Shown here piece after piece: positions 21,179 to 30,447 of a stretch of DNA of 64,000 nt. A model generated the notes under the pieces. It did no database searches. It was not told the DNA's origin and worked only from the letters and a program-made list of their open reading frames with translations. Source of the DNA: Lachnospiraceae bacterium AC2029 (GTDB lineage: Bacteria; Bacillota; Clostridia; Lachnospirales; Lachnospiraceae); NCBI GenBank assembly GCA_000703065.1, contig JNLK01000001.1:930001-994000 (forward strand), in the 5' to 3' direction. The first letter of the stretch is position 1. Each line of letters begins with the position of its first letter. A program made the position numbers and the translations under genes.

Positions 21179-22828
21179 TTAATACTTGAACAAGAATTCC
21201 TCATCACCCAGACGGATCCGGCAGTTATTCGTCAGGAGAACTTCCTCTCCGTCTTCCAGTTCCTTGCCGTTCACGTAAGTATGATTCGTGGACTTATTGT
21301 CTTTGATGTAATATCCGTCATCCTTTCTGGTAATGATGGCGTGCTGTCTGGAGATGGCCCCGTTACCGCTGACATGATAATCAACGCCACGGTTTGCCTT
21401 GCCGATCTTGAAGACAGCCTTGGTGATCATGGTTCTTTCCTCCGTAGTCTCACGGATCAGATAAGGATTCACCTTGATCGTTGCTCCGTCATTAGTACTG
21501 AGCGTTCCGGTCTGACCTGTCGATGCTGCCACAGGTGCGGGTGCCGGCGCTTCCTTCTTTCCCTTGCCCTTGGACTTGGACTTTGCTGCCTTCTCCTCAG
21601 CTTCTGCCTCCTTGGAAGCATTTACGTTATTGATGTCCTCGGTCACGACGTTCTTCTTTTCTTTTGCATTCTTGGACTCACGGGTAACCTCAGCCGGCTC
21701 GTCGCCTCTCAGCAGATCGGTAGCTTCGCGGTCTCCCGTCTCCTGTACGATCTCAGCCTCCTGGGCTGCTGCATTCTGGATAATGGCCGCACGGCTGACC
21801 TTGATATTCTTGGAACTCGTACGTGCGCCGCGTGTAGCCAGCTTTGCCTCCTCTGCCAGACGCTTTGCCTTCTCGGCAAGCTCCTCTAATGTGGGCTCGG
21901 CCGGTTCCTCCGGCTCTTCCTCAGCTGCCTCGGGCTCTTCCTCAGTCTCCTCGGCCTCATCCTCAACCGCCTCGGGCTCAGCCTCCGTCAGCTCAACCTC
22001 ATCATCCTCAGCCTCTTCTTCAGCCTCCTCAGCTTCTTCTGTCTCTTCGGATGCTTCTTCTACTTCTTCAGTCTCTTCTGCTTCTTCCTCAGCCGGCTCC
22101 TCTTCTGCCTCTTCCTCATCGTCACCGATCTCCGGAAGTGCCTCGCCGCTGTCGGCTATATCATCCATGAAGCTGGAAATGCTCTTCTCCTCCGGTACCG
22201 GAGCCGCGCTGTCAACAACTTCTCCGTCCTCAGTGGAAATGCTTTCCTCAGCATCATAAGTGATTCCTTCATCCTCCATCAGCGCCTCTGTCAGTCCGAT
22301 CAGATTACGCAGATTAAATGTATCACCGTTGATAAATGCCAAAAGCGTACCAACGTATGTCACGTCACCGTCCAGGTCATATTTGAAGTTTGCGATCAGC
22401 TGGCGAACAAAGCCCTTGAACTCCGTGGAAACGGAAGCTTCTCCCTCAACCGGGAGGCAGATGAACTGCATTTTCAGAGAATCCTGATCGATGTAGATAA
22501 AATCCTTGTGAAGAAGGATATATGCCAGATGCAGAGCCTGCTCCTTGCAGTTGATCAGGCCCAATGATATATTTCTCAGAATCTTAAGCACCAGTTCCTT
22601 GCTTACAACACCGGAAGTGTACTTCTGCAAAGAAACCTTCCCGGAAATGTCGTAGGTAAGATAGTCATAGTCCTCGTCCTGCTCGAAGATGACTCTGACC
22701 AGCTCTTCCGAGCCTTCCTCCTCCATGAAATCCAAAGTATCCTCGTCAAGCTCCATGCCCTCCCCTAAAATATAGGTCAGGTAGCGCTCCTTTCCGATTG
22801 TCTTTGCGTGAAAGCTGAAACTTCTCAT
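21179..22828 (-). CDS. FHA-domain protein with DUF6382-like N-terminus and acidic linker
   Basis: A 549-residue paralogue of the next gene. Residues 1-190 are the shared N-terminal domain. Residues about 215-320 are Glu/Ala-rich (strongly acidic), followed by a mixed linker with EATDLL, the same kind of Thr-x-x-Leu motif found in the scaffold protein of this operon, and a Lys-rich stretch. The FHA domain covers about 455-549 (FKIGKANRGVDYHV, SRQHAII, IKDNKSTNHTYVNG). Soluble and cytoplasmic by composition. The possession of both an FHA domain and a candidate docking motif would allow chains of FHA proteins. First or second gene of the operon after mltG. Confidence 0.9.
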   Translation of the reverse strand: MRSFSFHAKTIGKERYLTYILGEGMELDEDTLDFMEEEGSEELVRVIFEQDEDYDYLTYDISGKVSLQKYTSGVVSKELVLKILRNISLGLINCKEQALHLAYILLHKDFIYIDQDSLKMQFICLPVEGEASVSTEFKGFVRQLIANFKYDLDGDVTYVGTLLAFINGDTFNLRNLIGLTEALMEDEGITYDAEESISTEDGEVVDSAAPVPEEKSISSFMDDIADSGEALPEIGDDEEEAEEEPAEEEAEETEEVEEASEETEEAEEAEEEAEDDEVELTEAEPEAVEDEAEETEEEPEAAEEEPEEPAEPTLEELAEKAKRLAEEAKLATRGARTSSKNIKVSRAAIIQNAAAQEAEIVQETGDREATDLLRGDEPAEVTRESKNAKEKKNVVTEDINNVNASKEAEAEEKAAKSKSKGKGKKEAPAPAPVAASTGQTGTLSTNDGATIKVNPYLIRETTEERTMITKAVFKIGKANRGVDYHVSGNGAISRQHAIITRKDDGYYIKDNKSTNHTYVNGKELEDGEEVLLTNNCRIRLGDEEFLFKY

Positions 22829-22879
22829 TTTCTTACTTCCTCCCCTTTATCGTCTCAAAATATTACGTCCTTGATAACC

Positions 22880-24034
22880 TTACTCCGAGTCCTGTCCGTC
22901 ATCCCCGGAATCGTCTCCGGAATCGTCTCCGGAATCATCTCCGAGATCCATCTGGTCAACGGTGACACCTTCACCGCTCTCAAACTCGTCGTAGTTCCTG
23001 TAGAAGGCATGTACTCCCTTCTTCTCATCCACGATCTTGTAGTAATAGTAATCGTGCTCCGCCGGATCCAGAACCGCCTCAATACATGCAAGTCCCGGGT
23101 TACAGATCGGTCCTGCCGGAAGCCCCGTGTACTTATAGGTATTATACTTTGATTCTATCTCCAGGTCCTCGTACAAAACCTTGTCCTTGTCATACATTCC
23201 CTTGGTCAGAGGGTAGAGAACCGTCGAATCGATCTGAAGCGGCATATCCTCCTTCAGACGGTTATTGATGACTCCTTCCACCACCCGGCGTTCCTCAGGA
23301 ATACGACACTCACGCTCGATCATGGACGCCCTGGTGATCACCTCATATGAATTCAGTCCCAACTCTTCAGCCTTGGCCTGGAGCTCAGAATTATAATAGA
23401 TCTGGAATGTATCCAGCATCCAGTCAACCAGAGATTCTGCCGTGGTATCCTTTGTAATGTCGTATGTAGCCGGGAAGAGATATCCCTCCAGGCGATACCG
23501 GACATCCACCCCGACAGGAACATCCTCCAGGAACGGGAACTTGGTCCTCGTTACAGACTTGCAGGCGTTGATGAACTCCTCTGCCGTACAGATCTCCTGT
23601 TCCTCACACCGTGCAGCGATCTGATCTATGGAGAAGCCCTCGGGCACTACCAGCTTCTGCAGCACTCCTCCGGTCTCGTCCTCCTTGGACATGACAGCCA
23701 TCATATCCAGTGTATTCATTCCGGTGTTCAATGTATAGGTTCCGTGCCTGAGCATTCCCCGATACTCGGAATCCTGCAGTCGTTCGACAAATGCGCCTTC
23801 GTACTTGATCAGCCCGTTTTTGTAAAGGATATGTGCGATCTGTTTTACCGAAGCATTCTCCGGGATCACGACCTTGACATCCTGACCGGCCGTTGTTGAT
23901 GTATTTGTCAGTTCTTCGTTATACGCGTTTCTGTATTCCTTGATCCTCGTCATGACGATCATTCCCAGTGCCAGCGCGGCACAGACGCCGATCATGAACT
24001 TAACGAATTTGATTGAAAATCTGCCCGGGGTCAT
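22880..24034 (-). CDS. mltG: Endolytic transglycosylase MltG
   Basis: Cuts nascent peptidoglycan glycan strands next to the membrane. A membrane helix lies at about 10-28. The LysM-like start of the domain (VVIPENASVKQIAHILYKNG) and the YceG core follow, with LEGYLFPATYDI, the catalytic glutamate in ASMIERE, LQIDSTVLYPL and YTGLPAGPICNPG. The C-terminus adds an unusual acidic repeat (DDSGDDSGDDSGDD). GGAGGG lies before the ATG. It heads the island: 51 nt separate it from the first FHA gene, so cell-wall cutting and threonine-phosphate signalling may be cotranscribed. Confidence 0.95.
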   Translation of the reverse strand: MTPGRFSIKFVKFMIGVCAALALGMIVMTRIKEYRNAYNEELTNTSTTAGQDVKVVIPENASVKQIAHILYKNGLIKYEGAFVERLQDSEYRGMLRHGTYTLNTGMNTLDMMAVMSKEDETGGVLQKLVVPEGFSIDQIAARCEEQEICTAEEFINACKSVTRTKFPFLEDVPVGVDVRYRLEGYLFPATYDITKDTTAESLVDWMLDTFQIYYNSELQAKAEELGLNSYEVITRASMIERECRIPEERRVVEGVINNRLKEDMPLQIDSTVLYPLTKGMYDKDKVLYEDLEIESKYNTYKYTGLPAGPICNPGLACIEAVLDPAEHDYYYYKIVDEKKGVHAFYRNYDEFESGEGVTVDQMDLGDDSGDDSGDDSGDDGQDSE

Positions 24035-24081
24035 ATCCCGAACCCTCCTGAAATCAACTTATTTTTTATAAAAGGGCATAC

Positions 24082-24120
24082 TTGCACTCAGTTTACAATA
24101 ATGCTATCATATAATAGCAT
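24082..24120 (+). promoter_or_regulatory. Promoter region of the cyclophilin gene with a palindrome
   Basis: TTGCAC and TATCAT are spaced 17 nt; a TATAAT hexamer lies 5 nt further. The -10 boxes fall inside a 7-bp inverted repeat (ATGCTAT / ATAGCAT, 24101-24120). Since this overlaps the ATG at 24101, that ATG should lie at or before the transcription start and is not the true start codon. Confidence 0.5.
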
Positions 24121-24157
24121 CTTTTATGAAAAATATCAAGGAAAGAAGGGCATTATT

Positions 24158-24682
24158 TTGGCAAATCCTATCGTAACAATCACAATGGAAGACGGGGGCA
24201 TTATGAAACTGGAACTGTATCCTGAGATTGCTCCCAACACGGTCAACAATTTCATCGCGCTGGCGGGCAAGGGCTACTATAACGGCCTGATCTTCCACCG
24301 GGTGATCAGCGGCTTCATGATCCAGGGCGGGGATCCGGACGGACGCGGAACCGGCGGTCCCGGCTACTCCATCAAGGGCGAATTCTCCGAAAATGGGTTC
24401 CCCAATGATCTGAAGCACACCCGCGGCGTCATCTCCATGGCACGCTCCATGCGTCCGGACTCCGCAGGTTCCCAGTTCTTCATCATGCATCAGGACTCTC
24501 CACATCTGGACGGTCAGTATGCAGCCTTCGGAAAGCTTCTCGAGGGCGAGGATGTGCTGGACAATATCGCACGCACCAAAACAGGCTGGGGCGACAAGCC
24601 GGTACAGCCGCAGGTAATGAAAACCGTTACGGTGGAGACCTTCGGAGTGGACTATCCCGCACCGGAGACCATCGCGGAATAA
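24158..24682 (+). CDS. Peptidyl-prolyl cis-trans isomerase, cyclophilin type
   Basis: Catalyses proline isomerisation during protein folding. The cyclophilin fold is complete: ELYPEIAPNTVNNFIALA, FHRVISGFMIQGGDP (catalytic R and the F/M/Q pocket), GSQFFIM, and FGKLLEGEDVLD. No signal peptide or membrane segment, so it is cytoplasmic. A TTG start is chosen: AGAAGGG lies 8 nt before it, and the upstream ATG overlaps the promoter. Length is then 174. One of only two plus-strand genes in the window. Confidence 0.93.
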   Translation: MANPIVTITMEDGGIMKLELYPEIAPNTVNNFIALAGKGYYNGLIFHRVISGFMIQGGDPDGRGTGGPGYSIKGEFSENGFPNDLKHTRGVISMARSMRPDSAGSQFFIMHQDSPHLDGQYAAFGKLLEGEDVLDNIARTKTGWGDKPVQPQVMKTVTVETFGVDYPAPETIAE

Positions 24683-24721
24683 TATGACAGAGGGACGGTT
24701 TCCGTGCCACAAAATGCGGCA

Positions 24722-24847
24722 GAGGGACGGGTTCAATGTCACGCATAAGGAATGAAAAAACAAGATCCGCACCATACGTCATGAAAATGGCGCACGGCGC
24801 GGATCTTGTTATTGCAGAATGTGACAGCGGTATTGAACCCGTCCCTC
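24722..24847. repeat. Long inverted repeat of REP/MITE type between two converging genes
   Basis: GAGGGACGGGTTCAAT near 24722 is matched exactly by its reverse complement at 24832-24847, with GTCAC/GTGAC also paired inside. A related half-copy (GAGGGACGGTTTCC) lies at about 24690. The inner stem is described separately. Such GAGGGACGG boxes resemble dispersed intergenic repeats of Firmicutes; copies elsewhere cannot be checked here. Confidence 0.7.
24759..24812. terminator. Bidirectional terminator-like stem between cyclophilin and lysA
   Basis: A perfect 12-bp stem (AACAAGATCCGC / GCGGATCTTGTT) with a 28-nt loop lies within the larger inverted repeat. Both flanking genes converge on it. A-rich sequence precedes it on the plus strand, giving a T-rich exit on the minus strand. 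Confidence 0.6.
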
Positions 24848-24849
24848 GG

Positions 24850-26103
24850 CTACATCACATCCCAGTACCCGTCAAGGGTAGCGAAGTAATCCTCCACCGT
24901 CTCGGGTCTGCGGATCTCAATAACAGAGCCGTCCTCCCGGAGCAGAAGTTCTGCGGAATGAAGTCGTCCGTTATAGTTATAGCCCATGGCGAAGCCGTGG
25001 GCTCCGGTATCATGGATCACAAGGTAATCTCCCATGTCGATCTTCGGAAGCTCGCGGTCGATAGCGAACTTGTCGTTATTCTCACAGAGAGATCCGGTCA
25101 CATCGTAGGTATGGTCGCAGGCTGCATCCTCCTTGCCCAGAACGGTAATGTGATGGTAAGCACCATACATGGCCGGACGCATCAGATTGGCCGCACAGGC
25201 ATCCACACCGATGTACTCCTTGTAGATATGCTTCTCATGGATCGCCTTTGTAACCAGGTGTCCGTAGGGAGCCATCATGAAACGGCCGGATTCCGTGTAG
25301 ATGCTGACATTTCCCATGCCCGCCGGAACCAGGATCTCCTCGTAGACCTTCTTCACGCCTGCTCCGATGACTTCGATATCATTTCCTTCCTGATCCGGCT
25401 TGTAGGGGATTCCGATACCGCCGGACAGGTTAATGAAGGACAGGGCCACACCCGTCTTCTCCTTGATCTCCACCGCCAGGCTGAAGAGAATGCCCGCCAG
25501 TGTGGGATAATAATCATTTGTTACGGTATTGCTTGCCAGAAAAGCATGCATTCCGAATTCCTTCGCCCCATGTGCTGCCAGATAGCTGTACGCTTCCATC
25601 AGCTGATCCTTCGTCATGCCGTACTTGGCATCCCCGGGATTGTCCATGATGGCATTTGAGATCTCAAAGAACCCGCCGGGATTGAAACGGCAGGAGATCC
25701 GCTCCGGGATCCCGCAGACTTCCTCCAGCATGGGAATATGTGTGATGTCATCCAGATTGATGGTCGCACCCAGCTTTGCCGCATAGGCGAACTCTTCCGG
25801 AGGTGTGTCGTTGGAGGAGAACATGATCTCTCTTCCTACGATCCCGCACTTCTCGGACATCATCAGCTCCGCCAGAGAAGAGCAGTCGGTTCCGCAGCCT
25901 TCCTCGTGAAGGATCTTCAGGATCGTCGGATTCGGTGTTGCCTTAACAGCAAAATATTCTTTAAATCCCGGATTCCAGGAGAAGGCCTTCTGCATCTTCT
26001 TCGCATTTTCACGGATGCCCTTCTCATCATAGATATGAAACGGGGTGGGATGAGTCTTTACGATCTCCTCCACCTGTTCTTTGGTTACAAATGCTTTCTT
26101 CAC
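24850..26103 (-). CDS. lysA: Diaminopimelate decarboxylase-type PLP enzyme
   Basis: Last step of lysine synthesis, meso-diaminopimelate to lysine. The fold-type III PLP enzyme has PLP lysine K54 in FAVKATPNP, the glycine loop SGGIGIPY, ESGRFM, GSLCENNDKFA with the active-site Cys, and the HDTGAHGFAMGYNYNG C-terminal region. Length 417 is normal. The start is GTG, overlapping the stop of the small upstream gene, with AGGAAG upstream. ESGR replaces the usual EPGR, so a related substrate is possible but lysA is the best name. Confidence 0.9.
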   Translation of the reverse strand: MKKAFVTKEQVEEIVKTHPTPFHIYDEKGIRENAKKMQKAFSWNPGFKEYFAVKATPNPTILKILHEEGCGTDCSSLAELMMSEKCGIVGREIMFSSNDTPPEEFAYAAKLGATINLDDITHIPMLEEVCGIPERISCRFNPGGFFEISNAIMDNPGDAKYGMTKDQLMEAYSYLAAHGAKEFGMHAFLASNTVTNDYYPTLAGILFSLAVEIKEKTGVALSFINLSGGIGIPYKPDQEGNDIEVIGAGVKKVYEEILVPAGMGNVSIYTESGRFMMAPYGHLVTKAIHEKHIYKEYIGVDACAANLMRPAMYGAYHHITVLGKEDAACDHTYDVTGSLCENNDKFAIDRELPKIDMGDYLVIHDTGAHGFAMGYNYNGRLHSAELLLREDGSVIEIRRPETVEDYFATLDGYWDVM

Positions 26104-26432
26104 TTGATCTTCCTGCCTTTCACAAACGGCACAAAATCACCGCCCTCGTCGATGAAGCCGCTCTTCTCCATATATTCCCGCTCCGCATCAGCCAAACGAC
26201 GCACGAAGGATTCTGCCATACCCGCATTTTCCACGATATACCGGATCATATCCGCATCATCCACAACCGCCGGCTCCGGCGATGTCAGCGATACCGCATC
26301 GGGATCCACGTTCACCCCGACCTTGTCGAAGTAGAGATCCTGCGTTCTGATAAATGAATCCGCCGCCTCAAGGCTGCAGCCGGTCGCCTGTTCCAATGCC
26401 TTGGTCAGTTCTACCAAATCAAGGTATTTCAT
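26100..26432 (-). CDS. Small conserved-looking protein of unknown function coupled to lysA
   Basis: A 110-residue soluble acidic protein that I do not recognise. It has no cysteines of note and no membrane segment, and ends in a basic FVKGRKIK tail. GGAGG lies 7 nt before the second ATG, which fixes the start two codons after the first ATG. Its stop overlaps the lysA GTG, so translation is coupled, and it may assist or regulate LysA. Confidence 0.75.
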   Translation of the reverse strand: MKYLDLVELTKALEQATGCSLEAADSFIRTQDLYFDKVGVNVDPDAVSLTSPEPAVVDDADMIRYIVENAGMAESFVRRLADAEREYMEKSGFIDEGGDFVPFVKGRKIK

Positions 26433-26465
26433 GCGCATTCCTCCTTTGTTAATGGGGTAAGGAAT

Positions 26466-26489
26466 ATTATATCACGTTTGGGGAATGAT
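26466..26489 (-). promoter_or_regulatory. Probable promoter of the small gene-lysA operon
   Basis: A perfect TATAAT box (minus strand, 26466-26471) lies about 35 nt before the start codon. A -35 box is not convincing. Confidence 0.45.
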
Positions 26490-26529
26490 TTCATCATGTT
26501 TCTGTGAGGGTAACAGGGACAGGACATAC

Positions 26530-26565
26530 ATAAAACAAAGAGCTCGCTGGGCAATCAGCGAGCTC
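26530..26565 (-). terminator. Rho-independent terminator of the 851-aa gene
   Basis: A perfect 10-bp stem (GAGCTCGCTG / CAGCGAGCTC) is followed on the minus strand by TTTGTTTTATG. It lies about 130 nt beyond the stop codon; the sequence between shows nothing else. Confidence 0.8.
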
Positions 26566-26694
26566 AAGGTATGAAAAAATGTGGGGGAAGGTATAGATTC
26601 CTTCATTTGGAACATCTTTAAGATAACATGAAATTATGAAGAAGTTAGGTGCAATTTGTGAAGAAACGGTGAAACGCTGAAACAGTTTATCATT

Positions 26695-29250
26695 TCAGTT
26701 GACATAAGTGAAAAACTCGTTTCCCGCACTGTCCACCTTGTTCCGGAAAGTGTTCCGGTCCACCCGGACTTCATTGTCAATGGTGGGGTCATAGTAACGG
26801 ATCGCATCCGAATTAAAGCTCACCACGAAGACATATCTGTTCTCCAGACGGGCCGCGAAGGGAACGCCGTCGCCCAGGAAAAGGACAGCCGTATCCAGAT
26901 CCGCCCCGGACAGATTCAGTCCGCTGACCGTGTCATCGCTGAGCTTTTCAAACGCCTGATCCCAGTTTCCGCCATGTTCGTCCAGCGCATGCTTTGCAGC
27001 ATCATAGGTGGTTTCCGCGCCTGCCATCTGCAGCGCCATAACAAGGCATGCGGTATATCCGTTCTCTCCGTCCCCGGCCTTCACATAATTCACACTGTCC
27101 GCCACTGTAAGATACGGAGCTCCGGTTCTCCGCCGATAGAGGGTACTTCCGTCTGCAAGCACCACATAGCCATGCTCCTGCACGGCTTCCCGGATCGTTA
27201 TTCCGATCCGCTCCGACATATCAGAGAGATGTCCTGCCAGGAAAAGGTACCCGCATTTCCGGTCGATGGCTCCCTTGATCCGCACCTGATATCCCTCCTC
27301 GGTCCCCGCCTTGGAGATCAGTTCCTCCGGAATCGACGTCATATAGATATTTCCGGGGAAGATGAGGGAATATCCGTCCACTCCCGGCTCCTTGTTCTGA
27401 ACGGTCTTTCCCTTCTCATCCTCCAGCTTATAGGTGATATAATCCGGATCCGCTTCCACCTTCACTCCGCTGTCCGGATCCAACGCCAGAAGACTGAGGT
27501 AGATCGTATTGTTCAGGAATCTGACTCCCGAGATCAGCAGTCCTCCCTGGCTGTAATCCTTCTCCAATGAACCGTCACGGTTCAGAAGCTTAAGGTTACT
27601 GTAAAGCATACTCGGGGATCCGTCCGCTGCCACCGAAACATTTTCAGGCTTGGCCGCCCCGTACACGAAGTCCTCCCCGATAAAGGTCAGTGCTTCCAGC
27701 TGCTTTCCGCTTTCCGTGATGGTATTCTTCTTCTCCGAAGCCAGGTCCCAGAGTGTAATGGACTCGGCCCCCGGGGTTTTCCCCGAATCCTCCGGAAATG
27801 CGATCACGCTTCCGTCTCTGGAAACCAGCACTGAAGGAACGGACAGTCCCTCAGCCAGCGTCTGCTCCTCCCCGGTCTTCAGGTTCAGAGAGTGGAGGCT
27901 CTGGTTCAGAAGATAGAACAGAACACCCTCCGTCTCATTCAGGTAGAGAAGGCGTCCCACCTCTCTCGTCATCCACTCGTAGGGCAGATTTGTGGAGATA
28001 AATGCGCATTCTCTGATCACACGCTTCTCTTCATCGAACTGCTGGATCAGGATCCCGTTTTCACCCTCATGGGCGCCGCTGCTGATCCGTCCGTAGACCG
28101 CAAAGTAGGCCTCCGTATTGTCCACGAAAAGGACTACGGGACTTTCCATCCCCGTAAATGCGGCGCGGTCCGCCTCAGCCCCGTAGATGCGGGTCAGGGT
28201 GGATGCATTGTAATCATAGTACCAGACACTTCCGTCGGTCGCGAAGACCGTATGCTGGTTATTCTCACTGGTCCGGAATACCACATCCCTGTCCGAGGTG
28301 CCGATCTGTATCCCGTTGATATCTCTCTCAAACTGCAGAGGCGTGAACTGGCGGTTCATTCTGCGGAAATAATCCTTGATCCGGGCAGCGCCCAGCTCGG
28401 GAACATATTCCAGAACAAAATGCTCCTCCACACGATAGGTGCGGATCTCCTGAGTCTCCTCCTCAACCGTGTTCATCAGATAATGATACACCACGGTCCC
28501 GCCGTCGTCATAAAGCTCCGTCAGCGCAGTCTCCTGAATCTCGGAGATCTCCGGGGAAAGTCCTACCCAGGCGAGAGTTTCATAGGTGGAGAACAGGGAT
28601 ACAAAGCCCAGATCCTCCCGGTCGTACTCCTCCGGTGCTTCTTCCAGATACGCCTTGATCTCCTTCTCGATCGCTTCCGTTTTCTCGGAAAGCAGCAGTT
28701 TGTGAAAGCTTCCGGCTGCTGCCAGACAGGCATTCACATATTCCCGCTCCAGCCGTACCACACGGGTATAGTACCGGAGGGTATCGTCTCCGCGGATGAT
28801 CTGGATCACGAAATTGTAAGGCTGATCCTTCTTCATGTCCATCCGGATCTCCGCATTACAGAAGGCCACCCCCTCCCGAAGCTGAGTGGTTTCCAGTTTT
28901 CCCTCTTCGATCAGGGTCTCTCCTGTGGAATCGCGCAGCTGATAGGAGACCTCCCCGAGGGAGCTCCCCTTTGTCGCTATGGAAAAGCTGACAGTCTTTG
29001 CATCTCCCACCGGCACGATGGAATCCCGGATAAGAGCCGGGTCCATATCCTGCTTATAGGCAGGAAGCGCCGTGAGTCGTTCTTCTCCATAGTACGTATA
29101 AACAACCGGAAGCGTTGCGCCGTCCAACTCCACGTAGGTACGGTCACTCCCCCGGTTGCTTATCGCGTTTATGATCAGGGCGGTTCCCGTGAAAACCGCA
29201 AGAAAGAGAACCACCCTGAACAAAATTTTAATGAATGTGCTCTTCCACAT
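26695..29250 (-). CDS. Orphan membrane-anchored extracellular protein (851 aa)
   Basis: Not recognised as a named family. A membrane helix at about 8-28 anchors it outside the cell. The middle (about 330-620) has repeated short beta-strand blocks typical of a beta-propeller (for example SVWYYDYNASTLTRIYGAE and SLHSLNLKTGEEQTLAEG). The last 130 residues (TACLVMALQMAG ... VVSFNSDAIRYYDPT) look like a papain-like C39 fold, but the usual His is not visible, so it may be inactive. It begins 7 nt after pfkA and is cotranscribed with it, an unusual partner. Confidence 0.7.
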   Translation of the reverse strand: MWKSTFIKILFRVVLFLAVFTGTALIINAISNRGSDRTYVELDGATLPVVYTYYGEERLTALPAYKQDMDPALIRDSIVPVGDAKTVSFSIATKGSSLGEVSYQLRDSTGETLIEEGKLETTQLREGVAFCNAEIRMDMKKDQPYNFVIQIIRGDDTLRYYTRVVRLEREYVNACLAAAGSFHKLLLSEKTEAIEKEIKAYLEEAPEEYDREDLGFVSLFSTYETLAWVGLSPEISEIQETALTELYDDGGTVVYHYLMNTVEEETQEIRTYRVEEHFVLEYVPELGAARIKDYFRRMNRQFTPLQFERDINGIQIGTSDRDVVFRTSENNQHTVFATDGSVWYYDYNASTLTRIYGAEADRAAFTGMESPVVLFVDNTEAYFAVYGRISSGAHEGENGILIQQFDEEKRVIRECAFISTNLPYEWMTREVGRLLYLNETEGVLFYLLNQSLHSLNLKTGEEQTLAEGLSVPSVLVSRDGSVIAFPEDSGKTPGAESITLWDLASEKKNTITESGKQLEALTFIGEDFVYGAAKPENVSVAADGSPSMLYSNLKLLNRDGSLEKDYSQGGLLISGVRFLNNTIYLSLLALDPDSGVKVEADPDYITYKLEDEKGKTVQNKEPGVDGYSLIFPGNIYMTSIPEELISKAGTEEGYQVRIKGAIDRKCGYLFLAGHLSDMSERIGITIREAVQEHGYVVLADGSTLYRRRTGAPYLTVADSVNYVKAGDGENGYTACLVMALQMAGAETTYDAAKHALDEHGGNWDQAFEKLSDDTVSGLNLSGADLDTAVLFLGDGVPFAARLENRYVFVVSFNSDAIRYYDPTIDNEVRVDRNTFRNKVDSAGNEFFTYVN

Positions 29251-29257
29251 TTATCCT

Positions 29258-30337
29258 TTAATCTCCGAAGCAGATACCAAGAGTCTTTGCCTCCTGGATC
29301 GCCTGATTATCAACATTTACATACTTCAGTTTTCCTGCCGTCTCCTCCAGCGGGATCGCCTTCACTTCGCCGTTCAGCATAACCACCAGCTTTCCGAAAT
29401 CCTTATCCCGGATCAGCTCCGCAGCCTTCGCACCGAAGCGGCTGGAAATGAATCGGTCATACGCATCCGGACTTCCGCCGCGCTGTGTATGTCCCGGGAT
29501 CGCTACGCGGACATCCGCACTGAACTTCGCACGGATCTGATCGGCGATCTCATACCCGATGGACGGGTGCTGGAGAGCGGCGATCGCCTCCTTACGCTCC
29601 TTCTTCGGAAGCTTCGCAACATCCTTCGGAATGGCACCCTCTGCCACGCAGATGATGGTGAAGCGCTTACCCTGCTTGGTACGCTTCTCGATTGCCTTGT
29701 ATACCTTCTTCATATCATACGGAACCTCGGGAAGAAGGATAACGTCGGCACCGCCTGCGATTCCTGCATACAGCGTGATCCATCCTACTCTGTGTCCCAT
29801 GATCTCAACGACAAATACACGGCTGTGAGATTCAGCTGTGGTGTAGATGCAGTCAATGGCATGCGTAGCCACGTCCACCGCACTCTGGAAACCAAAGGTA
29901 ACATCGGTTCCCCAGATATCATTATCGATGGTCTTGGGAAGTCCGACTACATTCAGTCCGTTCTGAGACAGGAGATTTGCCGTCTTCTGGGAACCGTTTC
30001 CGCCCAGAACCACCAGGCAGTCCAGATCCAGCTTCTTGTAGGTCTTTACCATAGCCGGAACCTTCTCGATCCCGTCATCCGTCGGCACATCCATCATCTT
30101 GAACGGCATACGGGATGTACCGAGAATGGTACCGCCCTTGTTCAGAAGACCCGTGAAATCCATCGGCTTCATTTTCTCATAATTGCCGTAAATCAGTCCC
30201 TTATAGCCATCCTTAAATCCGTAGATCTCTACCTCACCGATACCAAAGAGATTCTCCAGTCCCTTTGCCACCCCTCGCATCGTTGCATTCAGCGCCTGGC
30301 AGTCGCCGCCGCTGGTAAGCATACCGATCTTCTTCAT
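29258..30337 (-). CDS. pfkA: 6-phosphofructokinase
   Basis: Phosphorylates fructose 6-phosphate in glycolysis. PFK motifs: MLTSGGDCQALN near the start, LGGNGSQKTA at 111-120, PKTIDND at 134-140, MGHRVGW and AIPGHTQRGG. The Gly after GGN (GGNGS) is typical for ATP-dependent rather than pyrophosphate-dependent enzymes, although Asn replaces the usual Asp of GGDGS. At 359 residues it is longer than the classic 320-residue bacterial type and fits the mixed group III family. AGGAGGG precedes the ATG. A 110-nt gap separates it from recR. Confidence 0.94.
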   Translation of the reverse strand: MKKIGMLTSGGDCQALNATMRGVAKGLENLFGIGEVEIYGFKDGYKGLIYGNYEKMKPMDFTGLLNKGGTILGTSRMPFKMMDVPTDDGIEKVPAMVKTYKKLDLDCLVVLGGNGSQKTANLLSQNGLNVVGLPKTIDNDIWGTDVTFGFQSAVDVATHAIDCIYTTAESHSRVFVVEIMGHRVGWITLYAGIAGGADVILLPEVPYDMKKVYKAIEKRTKQGKRFTIICVAEGAIPKDVAKLPKKERKEAIAALQHPSIGYEIADQIRAKFSADVRVAIPGHTQRGGSPDAYDRFISSRFGAKAAELIRDKDFGKLVVMLNGEVKAIPLEETAGKLKYVNVDNQAIQEAKTLGICFGD

Positions 30338-30447
30338 GTTGCAACCCTCCTTTTTGTTATATTACCGCGTTGTTTATTCCTGCATTTCCGTTCTTTCCGG
30401 TCACTCCGTCCGTACCTGTCACGCTCTGCAGATGATGTACTGCCGCT

